Below, in pieces: positions 1-7,992 of a stretch of 64,000 nt of DNA (position 1 is its first letter; each line of letters starts with the position of its first letter). A program made the translations under genes and the position numbers. The notes beneath the pieces are model-generated. The model saw nothing but the letters and a program-made list of their open reading frames with translations. It did not search any database and was not told the origin of the DNA. This DNA comes from Actinosynnema sp. ALI-1.44. GTDB lineage: Bacteria; Actinomycetota; Actinomycetes; Mycobacteriales; Pseudonocardiaceae. Location: assembly GCF_001984155.1 (NCBI RefSeq), contig NZ_MTQO01000054.1, positions 744,001 to 808,000 of the forward strand. Reading direction: 5' to 3'.

Positions 1-139
1 GGTGTTGTCGCGCCAGCGAGACACCTTGCGCGCCGTCGGACGCGTCGGCGACGACGGTGATGTCGTCCTCCGCGCTGAGCAGGGCCCGGAAACCCGCCCG
101 GATCAAGGCCTGGTCGTCGACAAGCAGGACACGGATCAT
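1..139 (-). CDS. Response regulator, N-terminal part only (window edge)
   Basis: The minus strand encodes about 46 residues starting MIRVLLVDDQALIRAGFRAL, the usual opening of a receiver domain of the NarL/LuxR response-regulator class, with the acidic pair LVDD in place. The rest lies outside the window, so the DNA-binding domain is not seen. Its ATG overlaps the TGA of the histidine kinase upstream (ATGA at 136-139), so the two are translationally coupled partners of one two-component system. The input signal is unknown. Confidence 0.9.
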   Translation of the reverse strand, partial: MIRVLLVDDQALIRAGFRALLSAEDDITVVADASDGAQGVSLARQH

Positions 140-1230
140 CGGACCGGCAACTCCGCTCGTACCAGGAACCCGCCGTTCTCCCGCGGCCGCGCGGACATCG
201 AGCCGCCCAGCGCGGTGATCCGCTCGCGCATCCCGATCAGGCCGACCCCGGGAACCGGCTGCGCGGCCGGGGTCGCCTTGCCGTCGTCCTCGATCCGCAC
301 GGTGAGCAGTCGCGGGTCGAAGCCCAGGTGGACGTCGACGGACCCCGCCTCGGCGTGCCGGGTCACGTTGGTCAGCGCCTCCTGCACGATCCGGTAGGCC
401 GCGCGGTCGATCTCCGCGGGTAGCCGCCGTTGCTTGCCCGTGATGGTCAGCCGGACCGGCAGCCCGGTGCCCCGCGCGCGCTCGATCAGGTCGGTGAGCC
501 GATCGAGGCCGTTGTCCTCCGGCGCACCGCGCAACGCACCGAGCGTCGCCCTGAGTTCACGCACCGCGTCCCCGCTTGCCTCCTGGATCGCGAGCAACGA
601 CTCCGGCACCTCCTCGCCTCGTTTCTGTGCTAGGTGCACCGCCACCCCGGCGTGCAGCTTGATCACGGAAATGCTGTGCGTCAGGGAATCATGCAACTCA
701 CGGGCGATCCGCAGACGCTCCTCGCCCGCCTGGCGGCGCAGCACTTCCTCGTGATTCCGCGCTTGGTCGGCGGCGCGCTTCTCCCGCAGCCGCGCCGCCT
801 CGCCGAGGATCATGGCCGCGACGAACCAGCCCAGCAGCATGATCCGGTCCTGGATCTCCTCACGCGCGGGGTGCCCCGGCAGGATGAAGACGTTCATCAC
901 CACCATCGACAGCAGGTACGTGACACCACAAGTGACGCCGATCAGGCGGTGGCCGTAGCGCATCGCGGAGAACAAGGCGCACAGCAACGGCAGCTCGACG
1001 GGGATGCCGGGCCGGTCGACGATGTACACGTTCACTGTGCACGTCAGGCAGAACAGCAGAACGGCCACGGGGAAACGGCGGCGCAACGCGACGGCCACCG
1101 AACTGCTCAGCACGAGCGTGTATGTGGTGACGCTTACATACGTTGGCGCCGTCTCGATCAAGGCGACCAGCAACGCCGTGACGGCAAGGGCCACACCCAC
1201 GTCCACTGCCCATTGCCGATAGCTGCTCAC
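136..1230 (-). CDS. Sensor histidine kinase, NarL-type (HisKA_3)
   Basis: This 364-aa membrane histidine kinase has several hydrophobic segments in residues 10-150. They are followed by a charged linker and the H-box ERLRIARELHDSLTHS near residue 170, where the His is the phosphorylation site of the HisKA_3 family. The C-terminus holds an ATPase domain with the N-box region (AYRIVQEALTNVTRH) and a glycine-rich GVGLIGMRERI segment near 325-340. This is the usual layout of small actinobacterial kinases paired with LuxR-type regulators. The regulator gene follows directly with a 4-base overlap. No large extracytoplasmic sensor domain is present, so any signal is probably sensed in or near the membrane. 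The neighbouring multicopper oxidase gene is divergent, and no regulatory link to it can be shown from sequence. Confidence 0.93.
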   Translation of the reverse strand: MSSYRQWAVDVGVALAVTALLVALIETAPTYVSVTTYTLVLSSSVAVALRRRFPVAVLLFCLTCTVNVYIVDRPGIPVELPLLCALFSAMRYGHRLIGVTCGVTYLLSMVVMNVFILPGHPAREEIQDRIMLLGWFVAAMILGEAARLREKRAADQARNHEEVLRRQAGEERLRIARELHDSLTHSISVIKLHAGVAVHLAQKRGEEVPESLLAIQEASGDAVRELRATLGALRGAPEDNGLDRLTDLIERARGTGLPVRLTITGKQRRLPAEIDRAAYRIVQEALTNVTRHAEAGSVDVHLGFDPRLLTVRIEDDGKATPAAQPVPGVGLIGMRERITALGGSMSARPRENGGFLVRAELPVR

Positions 1231-1366
1231 CTGCGCAGACTATCCGTCAGGCGGCTCGTTGACTGTACTTCGGCAGTCGTACGGGCACGGCCACGTACCT
1301 CCACGGGAGTACCTCCGGAAGACGCCCGCCGCCAGATGGCGTGGCCGCCCGGAAGCTCCAGGATCT

Positions 1367-1738
1367 GTGTTCGTGAAGAAACAACCGTGGATATGGGTGT
1401 TACGCGGGGCTGGGGTGCTGTTCCTGCTCACTGTGCTCGGCCAGGCGCTGCTGGCGGGCCTGTTCGTCACCGGGGACATCGGATTCCTGGCCATGCACGA
1501 GGTCAACGGCTCGATCGTCGGGCTCGCGGCGATGGTGTGGGTGGCCGCCGCTTTGGTGCTGCGGGCGCCACGCCGGATGGTCCTCGTGGGGCTCGGGGCG
1601 TTCCTGGCGACCGGTGCGCAGATCGGCCTCGGTCACGCTCGCGGTCTGCAGCTGCACATACCGTTGGGAGTGTTGTTGTTCGGTGCGGCTGTCGCGCTGA
1701 CCACGATGTCCTTCGCCTATCGTGCGGAGCTGACGTGA
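1367..1738 (+). CDS. Small four-helix membrane protein upstream of a multicopper oxidase
   Basis: The reading frame is open from 1259, but the likely start is the GTG at 1367, giving 123 aa beginning MFVKKQPWIW. Residues upstream of that look like translated leader. Four hydrophobic stretches fill most of the protein, beginning VLRGAGVLFLLTVLGQALL. I do not recognise a named family with certainty. The TGA overlaps the GTG of the downstream multicopper oxidase (1735-1738), so the two are almost certainly co-translated. A comparable gene order, small multi-span protein then multicopper oxidase, recurs at 30000-32093. This suggests a membrane partner for the exported oxidase, for example for electron transfer or anchoring (inference). 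Confidence 0.75.
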   Translation: MFVKKQPWIWVLRGAGVLFLLTVLGQALLAGLFVTGDIGFLAMHEVNGSIVGLAAMVWVAAALVLRAPRRMVLVGLGAFLATGAQIGLGHARGLQLHIPLGVLLFGAAVALTTMSFAYRAELT

Positions 1739-3180
1739 CGACGCGGAGGGGATTTCTCGGGTTGCTGGCGGGTGCCGCGGGGCTGGGGACGGCCGGTTTC
1801 GTGGTCGGGGGACAGGCAGGCAACAACGGCTTGCTCCGCAGTCGCAGGCCACTGCCGGAGCCGTTCACTGTGCCGCTGCCGATCCCCCAGGTGAAACGAC
1901 CGACCAGGGTGGACGGTGGCGTCGAGTACTACACGGTGGTGCAGCGAGCAGCCGACGTGGAGATCCTGCCCGGCGCGCGGACCAAGATCTGGGGGTACGA
2001 CGGGACATTCCCTGGGCCCACGTTCCACTTGCGACAAGGGCGCAAAGCCGTTGTCGAGGTCCGCAACGAACTCGACGTGCCGACGTCGACGCACCTGCAC
2101 GGTGGCGTGACACCACCGGAGTCCGACGGTTATCCGACCGATCTGGTGAAACCGTTCGCTGCCAAGACGTACACGTATCCGGTGAGCCAACGCGCGGCCA
2201 CGCTGTGGTATCACGACCACCGGATGGACTACACCGCACCGCAGGTGTGGCGTGGGCTGGCCGGTCTCTGTCTCGTCGGTGACGCCGAGGAGGACGCCCT
2301 GGACCTGCCGCGGGACAAGTACGACGTTCCGCTGTTGCTGACCGATCGCGCCTTCGACGAGGACGGGGCCTTTCTGTACCCGGCATCGCATTCCGGTATG
2401 GGGGTGGAAAAGGACTACGCCAACGGAGTTCTCGGTGACGTGGTCCTCGTCAACGGCGCGCCGTGGCCCGTGCTCGATGTGGACGCGACCCGGTATCGGC
2501 TGCGGATCGTCAACGGCTCCAACGCCCGCCGCTACGAGCTCGCGCTCGACCCAGGCGGCGACCTCGTACAGATCGGCAGCGACGCAGGGCTGCTCGGCGC
2601 ACCGCAGGTGCACCAGAGCCTGGTGGTCGCGCCGGGCGAACGTTTCGACGTGCTCGTGGACTTCGCCGCGTACCCGGTCGGCACGGAGGTCGCAGTGGCC
2701 GACCGGCTCGGCGGACAGGTCATGCGGTTCAAGGTCGCCCGGCCGGGCCCGGCGAGCGCGCCCGTGCCGGAGCGGCTGGCGGCGTTCGACAAGCTGGACA
2801 CCTCGGTCGTCACGCGATCGTTCGACTTCCGCACCACGATGGAGCACCACGGCGCGCGCATGTGGACGATCAACGGGCAGATGTACGCACCTGGGGAGAT
2901 CATTGCCACGCCACGGCTGGGGACCGTGGAGCGGTGGCGGCTGACGAGCGACTTCCACCACCCGGTGCACCTGCACCTGGCACACTTTCAGGTGATCTCC
3001 CGCGGCGGTGGGGGACCGCTGCCGCGGGACGCCGGCTGGAAGGACACAGTGGACATTCGGCCGTACGAAACCGTCGAGGTACTCGCCCGGTTCGACGGTC
3101 ACCGGGGCCGCTACATGATGCACTGCCACAACCTGGAGCACGAGGACATGGCGATGATGGCGGACTTCTTCGTCGGTTGA
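1735..3180 (+). CDS. Tat-exported multicopper oxidase
   Basis: 481 aa from a GTG at 1735. The N-terminus TTRRGFLGLLAGAAG is a twin-arginine signal. All four multicopper-oxidase copper-binding blocks are visible: HLHGG near residue 120, WYHDH near 158, HPVHLHLAHF near 408, and HCHNLEHEDMAMM near 462-474, the last giving the Cys-His bridge and the type 1 axial Met. It should therefore oxidise a phenolic, metal or similar substrate and reduce oxygen to water outside the membrane. The three cupredoxin domains resemble CueO/SufI/bilirubin-oxidase-like bacterial enzymes; the substrate is not predictable. It overlaps the upstream membrane-protein gene by four bases. A second multicopper oxidase is at 30654-32093. 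Confidence 0.93.
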   Translation: MTTRRGFLGLLAGAAGLGTAGFVVGGQAGNNGLLRSRRPLPEPFTVPLPIPQVKRPTRVDGGVEYYTVVQRAADVEILPGARTKIWGYDGTFPGPTFHLRQGRKAVVEVRNELDVPTSTHLHGGVTPPESDGYPTDLVKPFAAKTYTYPVSQRAATLWYHDHRMDYTAPQVWRGLAGLCLVGDAEEDALDLPRDKYDVPLLLTDRAFDEDGAFLYPASHSGMGVEKDYANGVLGDVVLVNGAPWPVLDVDATRYRLRIVNGSNARRYELALDPGGDLVQIGSDAGLLGAPQVHQSLVVAPGERFDVLVDFAAYPVGTEVAVADRLGGQVMRFKVARPGPASAPVPERLAAFDKLDTSVVTRSFDFRTTMEHHGARMWTINGQMYAPGEIIATPRLGTVERWRLTSDFHHPVHLHLAHFQVISRGGGGPLPRDAGWKDTVDIRPYETVEVLARFDGHRGRYMMHCHNLEHEDMAMMADFFVG

Positions 3181-3212
3181 CAGCCCAGCGGAACGTCTGC
3201 CAACCTGGATTC

Positions 3213-3303
3213 AGGTCGAGAGGCGCTGCAACGGACACCGCGTGTGTCCGCCACGCTCGACCTGCTCCACCGACTGCAAGGGCGCCTCCTAGTGACTAGG
3301 AGG
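3213..3303 (+). promoter_or_regulatory. Probable S-adenosylhomocysteine (SAH) riboswitch with SD-sequestering hairpin
   Basis: The leader of the adenosylhomocysteinase gene folds as the known SAH riboswitch does. P1 pairs AGGTCGAG (3213-3220) with CTCGACCT (3256-3263). P2 pairs CGGACAC (3232-3238) with GTGTCCG (3244-3250). The conserved core AGGCGCTGCAA (3221-3231) sits between them. A pseudoknot pairs GAGGCGC (3220-3226) with GCGCCTC (3282-3288), behind a GCAAG spacer. Just downstream CCTCCTAG (3285-3292) is an exact complement of CTAGGAGG (3296-3303), which contains the Shine-Dalgarno. The pseudoknot and the SD-blocking hairpin share bases 3285-3288, so they exclude each other: SAH binding would free the SD, an ON switch for the enzyme that destroys SAH. 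Confidence 0.85.
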
Positions 3304-3311
3304 TGTTCTCT

Positions 3312-4763
3312 GTGCACAGGACCGTCAACGGTCTCGAATTCGCTGTCAAAGACCTTTCACTCGCGGAGTTCGGTCGCAAGGAGATCGAGCTGGCCGAGCA
3401 CGAAATGCCTGGTCTGATGGCCATCCGGCGCGAGTACGCGGACAGCAAACCGCTGTCCGGTGCCCGGGTCGCCGGCTCGCTGCACATGACGATCCAGACC
3501 GCCGTGCTGATCGAGACCCTGGTCGACCTCGGCGCGGAAGTGCGCTGGGTGTCCTGCAACATCTTCTCCACGCAGGACCACGCCGCCGCCGCGGTCGTCG
3601 TCGGCCGCGACGGGACCGTGGAGGCCCCCGCAGGCACCTCGGTGTTCGCCTGGAAGGGTGAAACCCTCGAGGAATACTGGTGGTGCACCGACCAGCTGTT
3701 CCAGTTCCCCGGTGGCCACGCGCCGAACATGATCGTCGACGACGGCGGCGACGCGACCCTGCTGGTCCACAAGGGCGCGGAGTTCGAGGCAGCGGGCGCG
3801 GTCCCGCAGCCGACGGCCGACGACAACGAGGAATACCAGCTGATCCTCAAGACCATCGCCGACAGCGTCGCCCGCGACCCGAAGCGCTTCACGAAGGTCG
3901 CAGCCGAGGTCCGTGGCGTGACCGAGGAAACGACCAACGGCGTCAAGCGGCTGTACAAGCTGGCGCAGGACGGCGAACTGCTGTTCCCGGCGATCAACGT
4001 CAACGACTCGGTGACCAAGTCGAAGTTCGACAACAAGTACGGCATCCGGCACTCGCTGGCCGACGGCATCAACCGGGCCACCGACGTGATGCTGGGTGGC
4101 AAGCTCGCGGTCATCTGCGGGTACGGCGACGTCGGCAAGGGCGCGGCGGAATCGCTGCGCGGCCAGGGCGCCCGCGTGGTCGTGACGGAGATCGACCCGA
4201 TCTGCGCGCTGCAGGCGGCCATGGAAGGCCTCGAGGTCGTCGAGCTCGACGACGTCGTGCACAAGGGTGACCTGTTCATCACCACGACGGGCAACTTCGG
4301 GATCATCTCGGCGGCCCAGATGTCGAAGATGAAGCACAACGCGATCGTCGGCAACGTCGGTCACTTCGACAACGAGATCGACATGGCGGGCCTGGCGAAG
4401 ATCGAGGGGATCAAGAAGCTCGAGATCAAGCCCCAGGTCCACACCTGGACCTTCCCCGACGGGCACGCGATCATCGTGCTGTCCGAGGGGCGGCTGCTCA
4501 ACCTCGGCAACGCGACGGGCCACCCGTCGTTCGTGATGTCGAACAGCTTCACCAACCAGGCTATAGCCCAAATCGAGCTGTACACGAAGCCGGGCGAGTA
4601 TGAAAAAGATGTCTACCGGCTGCCGAAGCACCTCGACGAGAAGGTCGCCCGGCTGCACCTGGACGCGTTGGGCGTGCGGCTGACCAAGTTGACGAAGGAA
4701 CAAGCGGAGTACATCGGAGTGGACGCTGAAGGCCCATTCAAGCCAGACCACTACCGCTACTGA
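3312..4763 (+). CDS. ahcY: Adenosylhomocysteinase (S-adenosyl-L-homocysteine hydrolase)
   Basis: 483 aa. This cytosolic NAD-dependent enzyme splits S-adenosylhomocysteine to adenosine and homocysteine, relieving product inhibition of methyltransferases. Family signatures include [14 protein letters not shown], the substrate region around DNKYG, the NAD loop GYGDVGKG near residue 270, VGHFDNEID, and the C-terminal PDHYRY. I chose the GTG at 3312 (MHRTVNG) because the AGGAGG at 3298-3303 lies eight bases upstream; the GTG at 3303 would overlap that SD. A SAH riboswitch-like leader precedes it. It ends at TGA 4761-4763, followed by a strong inverted repeat at 4784-4833. The long antisense frame on the other strand is a high-GC shadow. 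Confidence 0.98.
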   Translation: MHRTVNGLEFAVKDLSLAEFGRKEIELAEHEMPGLMAIRREYADSKPLSGARVAGSLHMTIQTAVLIETLVDLGAEVRWVSCNIFSTQDHAAAAVVVGRDGTVEAPAGTSVFAWKGETLEEYWWCTDQLFQFPGGHAPNMIVDDGGDATLLVHKGAEFEAAGAVPQPTADDNEEYQLILKTIADSVARDPKRFTKVAAEVRGVTEETTNGVKRLYKLAQDGELLFPAINVNDSVTKSKFDNKYGIRHSLADGINRATDVMLGGKLAVICGYGDVGKGAAESLRGQGARVVVTEIDPICALQAAMEGLEVVELDDVVHKGDLFITTTGNFGIISAAQMSKMKHNAIVGNVGHFDNEIDMAGLAKIEGIKKLEIKPQVHTWTFPDGHAIIVLSEGRLLNLGNATGHPSFVMSNSFTNQAIAQIELYTKPGEYEKDVYRLPKHLDEKVARLHLDALGVRLTKLTKEQAEYIGVDAEGPFKPDHYRY

Positions 4764-4783
4764 TGAAATGAAGTAACAAGCTT

Positions 4784-4833
4784 CCTCGTGGGTACTCGGT
4801 CTAAAACCGAGCTGCGGCCGAGTACCCACGAGG
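4784..4833. terminator. Inverted repeat, likely terminator of ahcY
   Basis: CCTCGTGGGTACTCGG at 4784-4799 is repeated as a perfect 16-base inverted copy at 4818-4833, enclosing an 18-base loop. It lies 20 bases after the ahcY stop. No T-run follows, which is usual for actinomycete terminators. The outer CCTCGTG motif resembles other hairpins of this window (11745, 11994, 21781). Confidence 0.75.
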
Positions 4834-4934
4834 GATCCCAAGCGCAGAACAAGAAGCGCAGAACAAGAGCAGCCGAAGCAGCGCCGCCCAACCGCAGTGA
4901 AGGGCGAGGAAGCGCCGCCCCAACCCACAGCGAA

Positions 4935-5050
4935 GGTTCGATTTTGTGTGGGGGGACGCCGCCATTAAGCTTTCCAGCGGTCAGGGCGCCAGCCCTGACC
5001 GCGTTCCTGCTCTGGCATGGCGGCGTAGGGGCCCCACACCAAATCGAACC
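4935..5050. repeat. Long imperfect palindrome with inner perfect hairpin, intergenic
   Basis: GGTTCGATTTTGTGTGGGG starting at 4935 is mirrored, with a few mismatches, by the segment ending CCCACACCAAATCGAACC at 5050. The outer arms are about 30 bases and also share a GGCGGCGT/ACGCCGCC block. Inside is a perfect hairpin, GCGGTCAGGGC (4977-4987), loop GCCA, and GCCCTGACCGC (4992-5002). This 116-base structure sits between convergent ahcY and the hydrolase gene. It looks like a dispersed palindromic repeat rather than a plain terminator. The remainder of the gap (4834-4934) shows only purine-rich, non-coding-looking sequence. Confidence 0.7.
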
Positions 5051-5082
5051 GTGGTGACCAGAGAGCGGCGCGAAACAGAACG

Positions 5083-5871
5083 TCACCGAGCAACGAGCTC
5101 AAGCACAGCACGAACAACCCGCTCCGGAGCCTCCAGCGGAACCATATGCCCAACCCCGGAAATCTCCTCGAAATCAGCCTTGGGCAACGTATCCGCGACA
5201 ACCCGCCCCAGCTCCGGTTTGATGACGGTGTCCGCGTCGCCGTGCAGGACAACAGCGGGAACCGACACGGAAGTCAGCCCGGGCCGTAGATCCATCCCGG
5301 ACGTGCACCCGAAGCAAGCGGCCCGGACCTTGCGGTCTGTCCCGGCGAACAGAGCCCGGTGAGCCTCCAAAGCCGCACCCGGGATGTCCGGACCCACAGT
5401 GCTGCTGATCATCCTGCGCCCCACGGGTCCACGCCGAAGAGCGAACGAGAACACCGGGTTGCCCATCAACCGAACCTCGCCCTTGGGCGTGTTCTGCTCG
5501 TGCGCGGCGGTGGCGAGCAGCACCAGGCCACCTATCCGGGACTGGTCGGTGATCGCGTGGCACAGAGCGGCGAACCCGCCACCCGAATGCCCGACCACGA
5601 CGGCATCCTCAGCCCCGACAGCATCCAGCACATCACCGAGATCCATGGCGAACCGAGCCACCCCGATGGGCGAGACGCCCACAGTGGACTCGCCGTGACC
5701 GCGCTGGTCGTAGGTGACGACGCGCAGACCAGCGGAAGCGAGCTGAGGAACAAGGGAATCCCACACCGGACGACCGGCGGCCCAGCCGTGCGAGAGCACA
5801 ACTGTCGTCCCGTCGGAAGGACCGTGGACGGAGATGGCGATCGAAGCGCCATCGCTGGTGGACACGTTCAT
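5083..5871 (-). CDS. Alpha/beta hydrolase
   Basis: 262 aa from ATG at 5871. It has the full serine-hydrolase set: oxyanion region SHGWAAG near 27-33, nucleophile elbow GHSGGG (Ser96), the acid in HGDADTV, and the His in GVGHMVP near the C-terminus. Length and motif spacing match alpha/beta hydrolases of the haloperoxidase/esterase type. No lid insertion or signal peptide is seen, so it is cytosolic. The substrate is unknown. Its ATG overlaps the stop of the SRPBCC gene (ATGA, 5868-5871), so both are made from one transcript. Confidence 0.92.
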   Translation of the reverse strand: MNVSTSDGASIAISVHGPSDGTTVVLSHGWAAGRPVWDSLVPQLASAGLRVVTYDQRGHGESTVGVSPIGVARFAMDLGDVLDAVGAEDAVVVGHSGGGFAALCHAITDQSRIGGLVLLATAAHEQNTPKGEVRLMGNPVFSFALRRGPVGRRMISSTVGPDIPGAALEAHRALFAGTDRKVRAACFGCTSGMDLRPGLTSVSVPAVVLHGDADTVIKPELGRVVADTLPKADFEEISGVGHMVPLEAPERVVRAVLELVAR

Positions 5872-6359
5872 CGCGCGACCCCGTTCGCTGTGTGCCGCCC
5901 ACCGAGCTTCGCACCCAGGTTGGCGAAGGCCAGTTGGGCCGCCTGTGAGTGCTTGCCGCCGACGTCGGCGACCTTGCCGAGGATTTTCGCGGCACCTTGG
6001 GGCGTGGCCTTGAAGTGCATCGAGATCCGCGTGGCCAGGCCGCCGTTCACCGGTTCGACCGTGAACGTGACCGTGCCGCGGAAGACCCCCTCGAAGTACT
6101 CCGCGGCCAGTTTCCTGCCCGGGTCCACGAACGTGGTCCGGGACGTGAACCGCAACTTGGGGCCGCCCTTGTCGACGCCCTTCGGGTGCACGGTCCACTT
6201 CACCTCGGTACCCACCTGGTCGGCGGGCCCGGTCGCGGAGAACGTGTTGAACGGCACCCAGAATCCCGCTGCCCCGCCCAGTTCGGCGACCAGCGCCTGC
6301 CAGACGAGGTCGGGTGATGTCCCGATGAACGCCTCGTCGATGATGTCGTAGCCGCGCAC
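5868..6359 (-). CDS. SRPBCC-family protein
   Basis: 163 aa from a GTG at 6359 with GGAGG about eight bases upstream. The sequence pattern (DEAFIGTSPDLVWQAL, then an alternating beta-strand-rich central part, then a long C-terminal helix with HSQAAQLAFANLG) is that of a single-domain START/polyketide-cyclase-like fold. Such proteins bind hydrophobic ligands or act as aromatases, cyclases or co-chaperones; no catalytic residue can be named here. It is coupled to the downstream hydrolase. The short hairpin GCTCC/GGAGC at 6375-6391 lies in its leader. Confidence 0.8.
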   Translation of the reverse strand: MRGYDIIDEAFIGTSPDLVWQALVAELGGAAGFWVPFNTFSATGPADQVGTEVKWTVHPKGVDKGGPKLRFTSRTTFVDPGRKLAAEYFEGVFRGTVTFTVEPVNGGLATRISMHFKATPQGAAKILGKVADVGGKHSQAAQLAFANLGAKLGGRHTANGVAR

Positions 6360-6474
6360 GGCCCAACCTCCCTAGCTCCTTTGGCTGGAGCGAGGACAGG
6401 GGCCCGTTGCGGCGCCCTGCCCCCGCCCTTTGTCCCACGGCGAATGGCCGATGCACGGCCTGGGACCAGACAGG

Positions 6475-7965
6475 TCAGGCGAAGAAACCCTGACCGGGTG
6501 TGAGTACGCCGTTCGGGTCGTAGCGGCGCTTGGACGCCAGCAGGAACGGCCACGCCGCCCCGAAGTGCCGTTGCCACTGCGACGGTGTCATCCCGGGAAC
6601 GGCGCCGATGATGTAACGCTTGCCGCCCAACGACACCAGCTTCTCGTAGAACCTGCGGTTCTGTGCGAGGTACGCCTGGATGTTCGGGTCACCGGGGGGC
6701 GGCATCCGCAACAGGTCGCACAGGTACGCGACCGGCTCGTTCGGCTTGGCGAACAACGGCCGGGTCACCTTGGCCGTCTGGAACGGCGACAGGATGGTGA
6801 ACCCCGCGCCCAGTTGTTCCGCCCGCAGTTCCGACAGCACGAACGGCACGAACGTCTGGATCTTCGACGCGGGCACGAGCAGGTGCAGCCACGGGTGCGG
6901 CCCGTCCCAGAACCCGCCGTCCTTCCACGCCTGCTCGCCCGGATCCACCCGGAACGTCCAGTCGCGGAACAGGTGGTCGTGCACCTGCAACGCCGAACGC
7001 TCGTCGCTGAGCCCGGCCAGCAGCGCGGCCTCGTTCGGTGCGGTAGGCGGCGTGTAGTAGTAGCCGACCTCGATCTGGTACCACCAGCCGGAGTTGTCCG
7101 GCTTGCGCGAGAAACCGCCGCCCTGGTGGGTGAACCGGCCGTCGCGCATCAGGAACTCCTGGTCGCGCTGCCACTTGGCCAGGTCGGTGTAGGACAGGGT
7201 GAATATCCGCACCCGCTGCGGCGCCTTCATCAGCCGCACCTTGGCCTTGGTGATGATCGCGACCTGCCCGGCGCCGTTGATCACGGCGTTGAACAGCTCC
7301 GGCCGCACCGAAGGCGACGCGGTGAGCACCTGGCCCGCGCCGGTGACGACCTCGACCTCCTCGATCATGTCCGAGAACAGGCCGAACTTCGGCACCGTGC
7401 CGCCGAAGCCGCCGACCGAGGCGACACCGCCGACCGACAGCCGCAGGTAGTCCGTCTGGGAGGGGACGATCAAGCCGCGGTCCAGCGTGGCCGCGGACAA
7501 CTGGTGCAGCGACACGCCCGCGCCGACGACGGCGTGGGTCGAGGTGATGCTGTGGATCTTCGAGAACCCCTTGGCGTCGATCGAGATCCCGCCCGGCACC
7601 GAGGCGTTGCCCCAGAACGAGTGCGATTCCTGGTCGTCGGCGGTGCCGCTCTGGCCGTTGACCGAGACCTTCAGGCAGTTCGCCCTGGCGTAGTTGACGA
7701 TCTTCACCACGTCCTGCACCGAACCGGGCCGCAGCACCGCCTTCGGCCTGGCGGTGACGAAACCGCCCCAGTCCTTCGAGAACTCGTCCAGCACCGCCGA
7801 AGACGTCTCGAGCGTGCCGTCCAAGGGCGGCAACGGGACCACGGACGGCGAGGCTGCCGCCTCGGCCGTGGCCCACGTGCCGGTCACCGCGTTCCAGCCG
7901 ACCACAACCGCACCGGCGCCGATGCCCTTCAGAAGATCGCGCCGGGAGTGTGCGCTGCTGCCCAT
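6475..7965 (-). CDS. Tat-exported FAD-linked oxidase, cytokinin-dehydrogenase-like
   Basis: 496 aa. The N-terminus has SRRDLLKGIGAGA, a twin-arginine signal, followed by an Ala-rich region. The FAD-binding PCMH domain (roughly 60-240) contains VGGVASVGGFGGTVPKFG and VVTGAGQVLTASP. The C-terminal part has PHPWLHLLVP and YDPNGVLTPGQGFF, which match the substrate domain and tail of cytokinin dehydrogenases. The position that carries the covalent-FAD histidine in those enzymes (GHS) reads NGQSGTADD here, so FAD is probably held non-covalently. It follows the monooxygenase gene by 27 bases and is probably co-transcribed with it. The substrate is unknown. Confidence 0.85.
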   Translation of the reverse strand: MGSSAHSRRDLLKGIGAGAVVVGWNAVTGTWATAEAAASPSVVPLPPLDGTLETSSAVLDEFSKDWGGFVTARPKAVLRPGSVQDVVKIVNYARANCLKVSVNGQSGTADDQESHSFWGNASVPGGISIDAKGFSKIHSITSTHAVVGAGVSLHQLSAATLDRGLIVPSQTDYLRLSVGGVASVGGFGGTVPKFGLFSDMIEEVEVVTGAGQVLTASPSVRPELFNAVINGAGQVAIITKAKVRLMKAPQRVRIFTLSYTDLAKWQRDQEFLMRDGRFTHQGGGFSRKPDNSGWWYQIEVGYYYTPPTAPNEAALLAGLSDERSALQVHDHLFRDWTFRVDPGEQAWKDGGFWDGPHPWLHLLVPASKIQTFVPFVLSELRAEQLGAGFTILSPFQTAKVTRPLFAKPNEPVAYLCDLLRMPPPGDPNIQAYLAQNRRFYEKLVSLGGKRYIIGAVPGMTPSQWQRHFGAAWPFLLASKRRYDPNGVLTPGQGFFA

Positions 7966-7992
7966 CGAACCCCTCCAGTCAGGAATGTCCCG

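Noticed and set aside
634-1734. Extended N-terminus of the first multicopper oxidase frame
   Set aside because: The frame is open far upstream across the kinase and membrane-protein genes, but the Tat signal at 1735 marks the true start.
3357-4928. 523-codon open frame on the minus strand opposite ahcY
   Set aside because: It is the antisense of a highly conserved enzyme; its composition is what high-GC third positions produce, with no SD or family match.
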